NCBI GenBank assembly: GCA_030673265.1
Contig: DAOVJK010000050.1
Span: forward strand, 1 to 13,540
DNA length: 13,540 nucleotides
From: Pseudomonadota bacterium
Lineage (GTDB): Bacteria; Desulfobacterota; Desulfobulbia; Desulfobulbales; JAGXFP01
Reading direction: 5' to 3'
Below the pieces are notes generated by a model. It saw nothing but the letters and a program-made list of their open reading frames with translations, did not search any database and was not told the DNA's origin. The position numbers were made by a program, and so were the translations under genes. Below are positions 1-6,619 of the stretch, one piece after another. Position 1 is the stretch's first letter, and each line of letters opens with the position of its first letter.

Positions 1-18
1 CTGTGAATAGCGTCTCAT
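1..18 (-). CDS. Possible start of an IS transposase gene, cut by the window edge
   Basis: On the minus strand an ATG at 18-16 follows a clean Shine-Dalgarno sequence (AAAGGAG, complement of 24-30) with 5-nt spacing. It encodes MRRYSQ before the window ends. From recall, MRRYS-type N-termini are common in the orfA/helix-turn-helix protein of IS3-like transposases, and the neighbourhood is an accessory junction. Only six residues are visible, so the identity is a guess. The ribosome-binding-site and start pair is the solid part. Confidence 0.35.
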
Positions 19-187
19 CTGTGCTCCTTTGACTTGGTCGTCTAAATGGTACAGATGCTATCGCAGCTTGCCCATTTACACAAACATTACAAAGTTGCAC
101 TTAAGAATTGAATTCAGGTGATGTGTAAAATGACCTAATTAAAGAAAGGAATTTGGTCACATCGTAAATATTGATGATTCCTTGCCG

Positions 188-217
188 ACATCATAAGTTT
201 GGACAGATTTATGATGT
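188..217. repeat. Hairpin-forming inverted repeat (9-bp arms)
   Basis: ACATCATAA at 188-196 is exactly complementary to TTATGATGT at 209-217, with a 12-nt loop. It is enclosed by the wider 10-bp inverted repeat 104-113/229-238. No T-run follows on either strand, so it does not look like a terminator. A protein-binding site at the element end is possible. Confidence 0.4.
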
Positions 218-308
218 TTACTGATAATATTCAATTCTAGATCTAACTTAAAATCAAACTTGTACGCTTACTATTAGTCAAATTTGGAACAGGGTGGGGT
301 GGTAAAGT

Positions 309-331
309 TGGTGGCTTTTCTGGTGGCTTTT
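309..331. repeat. Paired 11-bp direct repeats, candidate integrase arm-type sites
   Basis: TGGTGGCTTTT occurs at 309-319 and again at 321-331, one helical turn apart (12-bp period). The pair sits about 70 bp from the tRNA-Glu core. Short direct repeats at this distance from the crossover core are typical of arm sites bound by the N-terminal domain of tyrosine integrases. A looser variant (TGGCTTAAAA) begins at 354. The role is inferred from position and layout only. Confidence 0.45.
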
Positions 332-399
332 TATCCTGGAAAGTCGTTTTAAATGGCTTAAAATGCACGTAAACTCGGAGAATGTGCGCCTGGATAGAT

Positions 400-443
400 C
401 TTTCACGCCGGCAACGCGGGTTCGAATCCCACAGGGGACGCCA
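400..443 (+). other. 3' fragment of tRNA-Glu, attachment-site remnant (att)
   Basis: The sequence runs from the anticodon loop (CTTTCAC, 400-406, anticodon TTC) through the 3' anticodon stem (407-411), T-arm (416-432, loop TTCGAAT), acceptor 3' strand AGGGGAC (433-439), discriminator G and encoded CCA (441-443). It matches the 3' half of bacterial tRNA-Glu. Upstream bases do not pair with the anticodon stem, and no GTCCCCT acceptor 5' strand or D-arm is present, so it is not a functional tRNA. The T-stem carries a C-A mismatch (A at 431), a sign of drift. A break at the anticodon loop is what tyrosine integrases leave when an element inserts into a tRNA gene. Confidence 0.8.
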
Positions 444-444
444 T

Positions 445-647
445 TTAAATTTCATAGGGAACCAGGCACTTAGACTGGTTCCCTATTTTTTTGTTTTTTG
501 CCTGATGGCTCCTGATTGATCTTTTGGATTTTTTCTTTTGTCCTACCTCCCATTCGGTTGCTTCCTTTCTTGTCGGAAAAGTCTTTCGCCTGGTCTGATC
601 GTTCAATCTTATCTGGGCAAACTATTCCCCTTGCGCTTGAATGGCAT
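445..647 (-). pseudogene. Relic of a tyrosine integrase, N-terminal part only, frameshifted
   Basis: An ideal ribosome-binding site (AGGAGG) precedes ATG at 647-645 on the minus strand. The reading starts MPFKRKGNSLPR and stops. One frame over, the same strand continues as QIRLNDQTRRKTFPTRKEA and then TEWEVGQKKKSK, which resembles the N-terminal arm-binding domain of phage-type tyrosine integrases (a basic stretch followed by T-K/R-K-E-A-x-x-W-E). The gene is broken by a small indel near 610. The remaining 1 kb or more, including the catalytic domain, is missing, because the sequence runs straight into the terminator and tRNA fragment. The family assignment rests on recalled motif style. It lies just downstream of the HTH relic, as int follows xis in many integrative elements. 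Confidence 0.6.
454..492 (+). terminator. Strong rho-independent terminator behind the tRNA-Glu fragment
   Basis: A perfect 12-bp stem (454-465 with 475-486), a 9-nt loop and a following T-run (486-492, then more Ts after one G) form a textbook intrinsic terminator. It starts 11 nt after the CCA of the tRNA fragment, so it probably ended the original tRNA-Glu transcript. The stem ends in AT pairs, so it may also work on the minus strand, where an A-tract precedes it. Confidence 0.85.
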
Positions 648-804
648 CGTTGTGTCCTCCTTGCAAAAAAACGATAGACCTTAGCGAAGCGCACACCTCC
701 GAGTTCTCGGTAATACTTTCGGACGGTAGAGGAGAAAATTTCATGTGACCGGCCACTTCCTGGACTGCCATTGCATGGCCTCGTTGTTCTTCAAAAATTG
801 TCAT
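640..804 (-). pseudogene. Frameshifted excisionase-like helix-turn-helix gene
   Basis: From ATG at 804-802 the minus strand encodes an N-terminal part containing MAVQEVAGHMKFS. After a one-base loss at the CCTCTACC tract (725-732) the other frame reads STVRKYYRELGGVRFAKVYR. Joined, these give a MerR/excisionase-type DNA-binding fold: a V-x-E-V-A-x-x-M helix, S-x-S-T-V-R-K recognition helix, and a G-G-V-R-F-x-K-x-Y-R-F wing. Restoring one T in the tract makes the motif continuous. The gene ends close to, or overlaps, the start of the integrase relic, the usual xis/int arrangement. Neither frame alone is a credible protein. Confidence 0.6.
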
Positions 805-831
805 TTCGTGTCTAAGGATGTGATTGTTATA

Positions 832-860
832 TTGACAAACCTTATCCGTGTATTTATATG
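832..860 (+). promoter_or_regulatory. Promoter-like sequence for the small zinc-finger gene
   Basis: A consensus -35 hexamer TTGACA (832-837) is followed after 17 nt by TATATG (855-860). Initiation would fall near 867, leaving a leader of about 29 nt that includes the AAAAGGG ribosome-binding site of the gene at 896. A perfect TATAAT also lies at 877-882, but it has no good -35 and would leave almost no leader. Confidence 0.45.
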
Positions 861-895
861 TCTTATTCCTACTACATATAATGAAAAGGGATGTA

Positions 896-1084
896 ATGAG
901 TGACAACAGAACAGGCTGTCTAGAATGCTCTTCTCTATTCACGACCCAGTTAAAATGCGTTAAGTGTGGTAAAATCTACTGCGATCAATGTAAAGTCAAT
1001 TCAATTGGAGATTTAACTTCAGGCAGATTTGTGATGAGATTTTTCTGCCCTAACTGTGATAATGATCTTTGTGAAGTTGCCTAA
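896..1084 (+). CDS. 62-residue FYVE/RING-like zinc-finger protein
   Basis: The start at 896 is chosen because AAAAGGG (884-890) lies 5 nt upstream; the in-frame ATG at 881 and codons further up have no such site and overlap the promoter. The protein has four Cys-x2-Cys pairs: C8/C11, C21/C24, C29/C32 and C51/C54, plus C59. The pattern CX2C-X9-CX2C-X4-CX2C-X18-CX2C is that of cross-brace two-zinc folds (FYVE/RING), and the stretch KCVKCGKIYCDQC resembles the central part of FYVE domains. The basic RRHHCR lipid-binding motif of true eukaryotic FYVE domains is absent, so phosphoinositide binding should not be assumed. No signal peptide or membrane segment is seen. The gene is AT-rich and lies beside the integrase relic, so it may be leftover cargo of the element. 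Function unknown. Confidence 0.6.
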   Translation: MSDNRTGCLECSSLFTTQLKCVKCGKIYCDQCKVNSIGDLTSGRFVMRFFCPNCDNDLCEVA

Positions 1085-1264
1085 CCGCATAAGTTCATAT
1101 CCTAGAATTAGCTGCCGCTTCTTTTCGAGAACCCCTCGCTCCTTTCCTGGACGGCTGGGCCAGATTTTTTTACCCGCAATGTAAAATTTTATTCCTCTGG
1201 TTAATGCAATTTCCCACCAATTTCTTCCCCCATTACCTTATAAAAATTGTGCTATCATAAAAAT
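1085..1264. other. Intergenic region with weak terminator-like sequence
   Basis: CTGG (1147-1150) can pair with CCAG (1160-1163) directly before seven Ts (1165-1171). This is a weak intrinsic terminator candidate for the zinc-finger gene. TAAAATTTTA (around 1182-1191) is palindromic. No clear promoter or Shine-Dalgarno sequence is seen for the esterase gene. Confidence 0.3.
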
Positions 1265-1873
1265 ATGAGCCTTGTAAAGATTGTCTCCGGATGCCTGTTG
1301 GTTGCGGTTGTTGTTTATTGGTTGATCCCTTCCTCCTATGAAATAAGAAACGCTGTCCCCATCGGTAAGACTATTGTCTGTTTTGGTGATAGCTTGACCG
1401 CTGGAATTGGTGCTGCCCCGGGGATGGATTATCCTGCCCGGTTGTCGCGGCTTATTGGTATGGAAGTCATCAATGCCGGGGTGGCGGGTGATACCACCGC
1501 TCGGGCTTTAGATCGCCTTGAAGTGGTCCTCGAATTGCAACCACGGATCGTTATGATAACTCTGGGAGGTAATGACCTCAAAAACGAGGTGGAGCGAGAG
1601 GTTGCTTTTAAAAATCTTGAAGAGATTGTCGGCAGATTTCAGGATAATGGCGCTTTGGTCGTTATCGGCGGGCTGAATGTCCCGTTCTGGGGGCGGGGAT
1701 TCGGTGACGCGTACCAAGAGTTGGCTGAAAAAACCGGCTCTGTTTTCGTGGTGGACATTTTACAGGGTATTTTGGGAAAACCGGATCTGATGAGTGACCG
1801 TATCCATCCAAACAGTGAGGGTTATGCGGTTATGGCGCAATATTTCTACAAAGCCATTCGCCCGTATCTCTGA
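1265..1873 (+). CDS. SGNH/GDSL-family esterase (TesA-like), membrane-anchored or exported
   Basis: This 202-residue protein is a serine hydrolase of the SGNH superfamily, which cleaves thioester or ester bonds of acyl-CoA, lysophospholipids or aryl esters. All blocks are present: GDSLT with nucleophile S43, block II glycine G75 (NAGVAGDTT), block III GGND with N103, and block V DRIHP with D178 and H181. Residues 6-21 form one hydrophobic segment, so it is either anchored in the inner membrane or exported; TesA of E. coli is periplasmic. ATG at 1265 is preferred over the in-frame TTG at 1247, which would add only six residues and has no ribosome-binding site. The ATG itself also lacks a good Shine-Dalgarno. 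The true substrate cannot be read from the sequence. The length fits the TesA/arylesterase group. Confidence 0.85.
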   Translation: MSLVKIVSGCLLVAVVVYWLIPSSYEIRNAVPIGKTIVCFGDSLTAGIGAAPGMDYPARLSRLIGMEVINAGVAGDTTARALDRLEVVLELQPRIVMITLGGNDLKNEVEREVAFKNLEEIVGRFQDNGALVVIGGLNVPFWGRGFGDAYQELAEKTGSVFVVDILQGILGKPDLMSDRIHPNSEGYAVMAQYFYKAIRPYL

Positions 1874-1933
1874 TTGGTACCCGGCAATTTCCAGGATCAA
1901 GGGAATTGGTCGCTCTGGCTTGCAGCATTATTA

Positions 1934-2488
1934 TTAAGTTCGAATTATTTTTAATAATTTATGGCGCAGTTGGTCAAGTTGGCAGGCGGCAAGTCGTGCA
2001 GCCAGGGATGATAAGGTTGGCGTTACAGCGGCTCGGTTTCGTGTTTGTAATTGGGCCAGATTGCGCCAAACATCCGGCATCTTATCGAGGCGGCGGAGCA
2101 TGCCTCCGTCGTCATCTTCCGCGAGATAGATGACCCGGCCAATTCCCGCGAGCAGCAGGCGGGTGAAACACATGGGACAGGGCTCAAGGGATACCAGGAT
2201 GGTAAGTTTGCTGCGGTCACCGTAAACGGGGAATTGTTCTTCAAAGAGGTTCAACACCACCATTTCAGCATGCCGGTCTGAAAAGAAGCCGTTTTGAAAA
2301 ACTTCATTGCGGCCCTCGGCCAGTATTTGCTTCTTGTTGTCGAACAACACGGCTCCGACTCCGTAACAGCCGTTTTTAAGCGCTGCCAGGGCAAGTTCAC
2401 AGCAACGATATCCGAGCCGGTCATCTTGGTAATCCTTGTTCAGCTGGTAGATATCGAGGTCTTTTTGTAATTCCTGCGGGACCTTCAT
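1934..2488 (-). CDS. Zinc-dependent nucleoside/cytidine-type deaminase
   Basis: This 184-residue protein carries the two signatures of the cytidine deaminase-like superfamily: HAE (H73, E75, with E75 as proton shuttle) and PCPMC (C104, C107). H73, C104 and C107 would bind the catalytic zinc. The family includes guanine deaminase, dCMP deaminase, TadA (tRNA adenosine-34) and many free-base deaminases. The core covers about residues 25-135. The N-terminal extension and the 45-residue Arg/Leu-rich tail do not match TadA well, so I do not assign tadA. No signal peptide is present, so it is cytosolic. The ATG at 2488 has GGGAG only one or two bases upstream, which is unusually close. The gene is convergent with the esterase and divergent from the small exported protein. 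Confidence 0.8.
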   Translation of the reverse strand: MKVPQELQKDLDIYQLNKDYQDDRLGYRCCELALAALKNGCYGVGAVLFDNKKQILAEGRNEVFQNGFFSDRHAEMVVLNLFEEQFPVYGDRSKLTILVSLEPCPMCFTRLLLAGIGRVIYLAEDDDGGMLRRLDKMPDVWRNLAQLQTRNRAAVTPTLSSLAARLAACQLDQLRHKLLKIIRT

Positions 2489-2525
2489 GCTCCCATTTAA
2501 CTTTTAATCAGGGTGAAAAGTAAAG

Positions 2526-2537
2526 CGATCGATCGAT
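2526..2537. repeat. Palindrome CGATCGATCGAT in the divergent intergenic region
   Basis: CGATCGATCG (2526-2535) is self-complementary, and ATCGATCGAT (2528-2537) overlaps it. It lies between the divergent deaminase and exported-protein genes, about 90 bp upstream of the latter. A related ACGATCGAT occurs just after that gene (2931-2939). It could be an operator, or simply a simple-sequence palindrome. Confidence 0.3.
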
Positions 2538-2621
2538 ATAACTTGTAAAAGAGAGTCTCCGGACACTAAATTTTGGTTGATGTTGCGCAGATATTTATCT
2601 GAATTAGAAGGAGGGCAAGAA

Positions 2622-2930
2622 ATGAAATTGAAAATGGTAATTGTAGCGTTAATGGCTTTGGGGCTGATAATCGCTCCGGCCCATGCCAAGAAGGGCAAGA
2701 ACAAGTCCCTGCCGCCTGGTTTGCAGAAGAAGGTAGAGCGGGGCAAGTCCCTGCCGCCCGGTTGGCAGAAAAAGTTGTCTAAGGGCCAAGTTGTTGATCG
2801 GGAGGTCTATGCCGGGGGTAAAGTAATAGTGCCCCTTGATCCCCTGGGGATTGTAACCATCAAAATCGATGATAAGATCTTGCGGGTCATGGAGAAAAGC
2901 CGGAGGATAGTTGATATCCTCCACGAATAA
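2622..2930 (+). CDS. Small exported protein with LPPGxQKK repeats (RcnB/CigR-like)
   Basis: The start at 2622 has an excellent ribosome-binding site (AAGGAGGG, 2608-2615, 6-nt spacing), which decides against the longer frame from 2577. The 102-residue product has a typical Sec signal peptide (residues 1-22, cleavage after AHA) and a very basic mature N-terminus. Two copies of K-S-L-P-P-G-[LW]-Q-K-K (residues 28-37 and 42-51) follow. The C-terminal half contains VIVPLDPLGIVTIKIDD and ends ILRVMEKSRRIVDIL. LPPG-repeat proteins with this kind of tail belong, from memory, to the RcnB/CigR group of periplasmic proteins, some linked to metal homeostasis or envelope regulation. The exact function here is unknown. 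The gene appears to be monocistronic. Confidence 0.7.
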   Translation: MKLKMVIVALMALGLIIAPAHAKKGKNKSLPPGLQKKVERGKSLPPGWQKKLSKGQVVDREVYAGGKVIVPLDPLGIVTIKIDDKILRVMEKSRRIVDILHE

Positions 2931-2944
2931 ACGATCGATTTTTT
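2902..2944 (+). terminator. Candidate terminator of the LPPG-repeat gene
   Basis: GGAGGATA (2902-2909) pairs perfectly with TATCCTCC (2915-2922) over a 5-nt loop, inside the last codons of the gene. A six-T run follows only at 2939-2944, so it is not a classical terminator. A second imperfect stem (CCTCAAAAT with ATTTTGGGG, around 2964-2999) lies between the convergent genes. Confidence 0.3.
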
Positions 2945-3016
2945 ATTGAATCGGTAGAGTCCTCCTCAAAATCCCTAAAGGTGCATTTTGGGGAAATTGA
3001 GGGGGATGTGGTGCCT

Positions 3017-6000
3017 TTAATCGTCGAGATCGATCTGGAAATTACTGATCTCGGTTAGCAAATTATCAAATTCAGCCTCGATATCGGCTAGTAGCTGAAG
3101 ATTGTCTGCAGTGTTGCCTTGTTCGGCGGTATGCTCCAGCGTCCTGATTGCCTCCAGAAAACGTCCGGCCCCCAGAGTGGCTGCCCCCCCCGCCAGATTA
3201 TGGGTCAGAGAGTGAATCGTTTTGCTATCGTCCTGGGCGATGGCTGCCCGTAATTCCTTAAGGGTTGTGGCGGTGCTGTCCTTGAACATGCCAATAAACG
3301 TTCGACTGAGCTTTTTGTTGTTACGGAACTTATTTTTCAGCACTTGATGGTCAAGGAAAGATTGCGACTCGTCGCTCCCGGCTGGTTTTAGATCGGTTGG
3401 CTTTGTTGCGGTAACGTCGGGTTGGGAAAGCCTGGTCTTGATCAGTTCGGCCAGATTCTGTGGTTTAACAGGTTTGGAAAGAAAGTCATCCATGCCGGCT
3501 TCAATGCATTTTGCACGCTCTCCTTCAAGGGCATGGGCGGTCATGGCAATGATTGGCAGATTGCCTTTTTTGCGCAGGTCCTCATCCTCGTTATTTTTCC
3601 ATGTCCTGATTCGGCGCGTGGCTTCGTAGCCGTCCATCACTGGCATTTCGCAATCCATGATTATCAGGTCAAAAGGCATGTTTTGCAGTGATTCGAGAGC
3701 TTCCTGGCCGTTGGCGGCTATTTCAGTCCGGTAGCCCAGTTTCTCAAGAATAGTCATGGTAACTTTCTGGTTGATGACGTTGTCTTCTACCACCAGAATC
3801 CGTATTTCCTGTTTGCGGTTTTCAGCAAGGGAATGCCTGGTGATCAGGGTACCGACTGGTGGCTTGTCCGACTGACTGCCATGCACCACGACTTCCAGGC
3901 ATTCTTTCAGGACAGTCTCTTTTATCGGTTTGTAGAGGTAGGCGGCAAATCCCTTTGCGGCCAAGCGGGCTGCATCACCGCGACTGCCGATGGAGGTCAT
4001 CATGATCAGCTTGGTGGCGCTGATTTGCGGGTCTTGCTTGATTGCGGTGCCCAGTGCCTCACCGTTCATTTCCGGCATTTGTATGTCAAGGATAGCCAGA
4101 TCGAAAGGCTGCCCTGCTTTTGCCGCCCCACGCAAGATCTCCAGGGCGGTTTCGCCGTTGGCAGCTTCAACAACCTTTTGGCAGCCCCAGGTCTGGGCCA
4201 CTTTTTTCAGATACAAGCGGTTGGTGGCATTATCGTCCACGGCCAGTAGTTGGCAATGACTAAGATCCAGAGAAGTTTGTGGTTCTGCGGCAGTTTCCCG
4301 GTCGGTTTGGGGCTGTTTGCGGAATTTGGCGGTAAACCAGAAAGTTGCACCATGGTCGGGGGTGCTGTTGACGCCGATATTGCCGCCCATCATCTCGGCG
4401 AGCTGTTTGGAAATGGAAAGACCAAGACCGGTGCCGCCATATCTTCTGGTGGTGGAGGAATCAGCCTGGGTGAAGGGGGTGAAAAGAGATGGATGTAGGG
4501 CCCGCGGGATGCCGATCCCGGTATCTTTGACTGTGAAACATAATACAACTTCAGTGCCCAGATCCTCCTTAAGGGATACGATAATGGAAACTTCGCCCTG
4601 TTCCGTGAATTTTATGGCGTTGTTGATCAAATTGATAACAATCTGCCGCAGTCGGCCGGGGTCGCCGATGAGTAGAGAGGGCACTTCCGGTTCGATCTGG
4701 CAGATGAGTTCCAAGCCTTTCTGGTGGGCCCGAAAGGCCAGGATGTCGCTGGAGTCTCCCACGGTGTGGCGTAGGTCGAAGTTGTATCCCTCCAGATCAA
4801 GTTGGCCAGCCTCAATCTTGGAAAAGTCGAGGATGTTGTTGATGATGGCCAGCAACGCATCAGCGCTGGTCCGGACAGTTTCTGTGAACTCACGCTGTTC
4901 CGGCTGGAGATCGGTGTCGAGGAGCAGGCCGGTCATGCCCATGATGCCGTTCATCGGGGTGCGGATCTCGTGACTCATATTGGCAAGGAACTGACTTTTG
5001 GCCTGGTTGGCTGATTCGGCAGCGTCGCGGGCGACTCGCATTTCCTCGGCCCTTTTTTTGCTAGTGATATTGGTCAGCATGCCGTCCAGATAGAGGATTT
5101 CGCCCTTGTCGTTGCAGGTGGCGTTGGAGTTGATTGAGACATCAACGATGGTTTTATCTTTTTTGTACATCTGTGCTTCGCAGTTTGTGCAAGAACCGCT
5201 TAGTTCAAGTTCCTGGCTAAGTTCTTTTCTCCTTGCCGATGAAACGAACATCGTTCTGATGTTGGGGCTGTTGGCGATCAGTTCTGCCGGGGAAGAATAA
5301 TTAAATATGTCGGCCAGGGTCTGGTTGGCCAGAAGGATGTTGCCGAGGGGGGTCGTCCTGAAAATGCCTTCATTGGCATTCTCGAAGATGGTTTGGTACT
5401 GCTTTTCGGCTTCGGCGGTCTGGGCTTTCATGATATTTAGCCGGTTAGCCAGGGCCAGAGCCAGCAGGAGCACGGTCAGGGCAGCTCCATATTGGGGGCC
5501 GTAAAGGGTGAAAAAATTGGCTGGCAATATTCCGAAGGCCCGCAGGGCGCTGATAATGACCCCGCCGTAGAACATTGACCAGGCCAGCAAGAAATAACGG
5601 GCTGGGCGATACTTCTGTCTGAGGCAGAGGATGCCGCTGAAAAGACTGGCCAGCATTAAGAGCAAGGCCAAAAGGGCGCTGGTTTTGATCGCTATGGGGT
5701 AATGCCCCGTCAGGGTGGCAGCCACCGGGAAAAGACACAGGAAATTAAGGGTGGTTATGAGCTTGTCAAACCTGGGGATATTTTTTTGGGTGACCAGGAA
5801 CGATCTGGTGAACATGCCAACGCCAAGGGCTGAAAAAGCCACGAAAATTGGGACGGAGTAGTTGTTCCACCAGACCAGGGTCGGCCAGAGATATTCATAG
5901 GCCGTGCCATTCATCGCCACCTGGTAGAGGCCGAAATTGATGATGAAGAACAGGTAGTAAAAGTAATTTTTATCGCGGAGTGTGCCCCACATCAGAAGGC

Positions 6001-6619
6001 TGTAGAGGCTCATCATTATAATGAAACCGTGGTACAGGCCAAGCCCGAATTGGTCGTTGTGGTCTTTGTCCACAAAGGCTGCGCCGGACCAGAGGGTCAT
6101 GATGATATTCATGGTGCTCTCGGTCTCAAACCGGAGGTATATTGGCGTGTTGTCCGGTAGGGAGGCAGGGATGGTGAACAGTAAATTGCGGTGCTTGATC
6201 TCCCGATCGGCGAAAGGTCGCATGTCGCCGACTGTTTTCTTCAGATATGTTCCGTCAGCCGTAGGCAGGTATATATTGATATTGTCAAAAAGCGGGTAGC
6301 CTATTTCCAGCAGCCAGTGATCTATACCACTCCTGTCCCCGCTTAAAGAGAAGTGAACCCAGTAAGTCGATGAGGTGAAACCGAAGTTGGGATTTTCCTG
6401 GTGGCTTGTGGTGAATCTGGCGGCAACTGGTTCTGCCCTGACCTGTTCGAAGGTAAGAGTCCCATCCTGGTCTTCTAAAATATCAAGATGTTTGCCCAGG
6501 GGGTATGATGTGATGTTTTTTTGGATCAGGACCGGGGGGGCACCGCTTGCCGGTATTGCCTGGTGTAACATGAAAAAAGTAAAGCTTAGAAAAATTAATA
6601 GTGCTCTAGGTGCTAACAT
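3017..6619 (-). CDS. Hybrid sensor histidine kinase: 7TMR-DISM, PAS, HisKA, HATPase, two REC, Hpt
   Basis: This 1200-residue inner-membrane kinase starts with a signal peptide (1-26). A 7TMR-DISMED2-type periplasmic domain (about 35-178) is thought to bind small carbohydrate-like ligands in this family. A seven-helix DISM membrane unit (about 192-394) and a PAS domain (about 405-520) follow. The HisKA domain has H550 in SQFLANMSHEIRTP. The HATPase shows N667, DTGIGIP (699-705) and GGTGLGLS (728-735). REC1 has D795, D796, phospho-acceptor D845, T875 and K897. REC2 has E945, D946, phospho-acceptor D989, T1027 and K1049. The Hpt domain holds H1140 in THNLAGGAATLGA; Ala replaces the common Lys two after His-Leu. 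All catalytic residues are present, so a BarA/ArcB-like His-Asp-His relay is expected. A divergent Hpt gene and response regulator lie next door. ATG at 6619 has GGGA about 8 nt upstream. Confidence 0.92.
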   Translation of the reverse strand: MLAPRALLIFLSFTFFMLHQAIPASGAPPVLIQKNITSYPLGKHLDILEDQDGTLTFEQVRAEPVAARFTTSHQENPNFGFTSSTYWVHFSLSGDRSGIDHWLLEIGYPLFDNINIYLPTADGTYLKKTVGDMRPFADREIKHRNLLFTIPASLPDNTPIYLRFETESTMNIIMTLWSGAAFVDKDHNDQFGLGLYHGFIIMMSLYSLLMWGTLRDKNYFYYLFFIINFGLYQVAMNGTAYEYLWPTLVWWNNYSVPIFVAFSALGVGMFTRSFLVTQKNIPRFDKLITTLNFLCLFPVAATLTGHYPIAIKTSALLALLLMLASLFSGILCLRQKYRPARYFLLAWSMFYGGVIISALRAFGILPANFFTLYGPQYGAALTVLLLALALANRLNIMKAQTAEAEKQYQTIFENANEGIFRTTPLGNILLANQTLADIFNYSSPAELIANSPNIRTMFVSSARRKELSQELELSGSCTNCEAQMYKKDKTIVDVSINSNATCNDKGEILYLDGMLTNITSKKRAEEMRVARDAAESANQAKSQFLANMSHEIRTPMNGIMGMTGLLLDTDLQPEQREFTETVRTSADALLAIINNILDFSKIEAGQLDLEGYNFDLRHTVGDSSDILAFRAHQKGLELICQIEPEVPSLLIGDPGRLRQIVINLINNAIKFTEQGEVSIIVSLKEDLGTEVVLCFTVKDTGIGIPRALHPSLFTPFTQADSSTTRRYGGTGLGLSISKQLAEMMGGNIGVNSTPDHGATFWFTAKFRKQPQTDRETAAEPQTSLDLSHCQLLAVDDNATNRLYLKKVAQTWGCQKVVEAANGETALEILRGAAKAGQPFDLAILDIQMPEMNGEALGTAIKQDPQISATKLIMMTSIGSRGDAARLAAKGFAAYLYKPIKETVLKECLEVVVHGSQSDKPPVGTLITRHSLAENRKQEIRILVVEDNVINQKVTMTILEKLGYRTEIAANGQEALESLQNMPFDLIIMDCEMPVMDGYEATRRIRTWKNNEDEDLRKKGNLPIIAMTAHALEGERAKCIEAGMDDFLSKPVKPQNLAELIKTRLSQPDVTATKPTDLKPAGSDESQSFLDHQVLKNKFRNNKKLSRTFIGMFKDSTATTLKELRAAIAQDDSKTIHSLTHNLAGGAATLGAGRFLEAIRTLEHTAEQGNTADNLQLLADIEAEFDNLLTEISNFQIDLDD

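Larger units (their letters stand above)
19..399. other. Gene-free, AT-rich end of an integrated element
   Basis: No convincing coding region lies here. The stretch is AT-rich compared with the genes to the right. It holds a perfect 10-bp inverted repeat (AGAATTGAAT at 104-113 with ATTCAATTCT at 229-238), a nested 9-bp hairpin (188-217), and paired 11-bp direct repeats (309-331), ending at the tRNA-Glu fragment. I read it as the terminal part of an integrated element whose body lies to the left of the window, possibly entered by an IS. The terminal inverted repeat of that IS cannot be placed. Confidence 0.45.

Noticed and set aside
243..455. 70-residue minus-strand open frame starting MKFKWRPLWDSNPR
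   Set aside because: Its N-terminus is simply the antisense translation of the tRNA-Glu 3' end, a well-known false ORF type. There is no ribosome-binding site.
470..942. Two overlapping minus-strand open frames (470-694 and 622-942) as independent genes
   Set aside because: Each contains half of one helix-turn-helix motif and one also spans the integrase remnant in the wrong frame. They are better explained as a frameshifted xis-int relic.
4317..4973. 218-residue plus-strand open frame
   Set aside because: It lies antisense inside the HisKA/HATPase part of the kinase, has no recognisable domain, and is typical of shadow frames in GC-moderate coding DNA.
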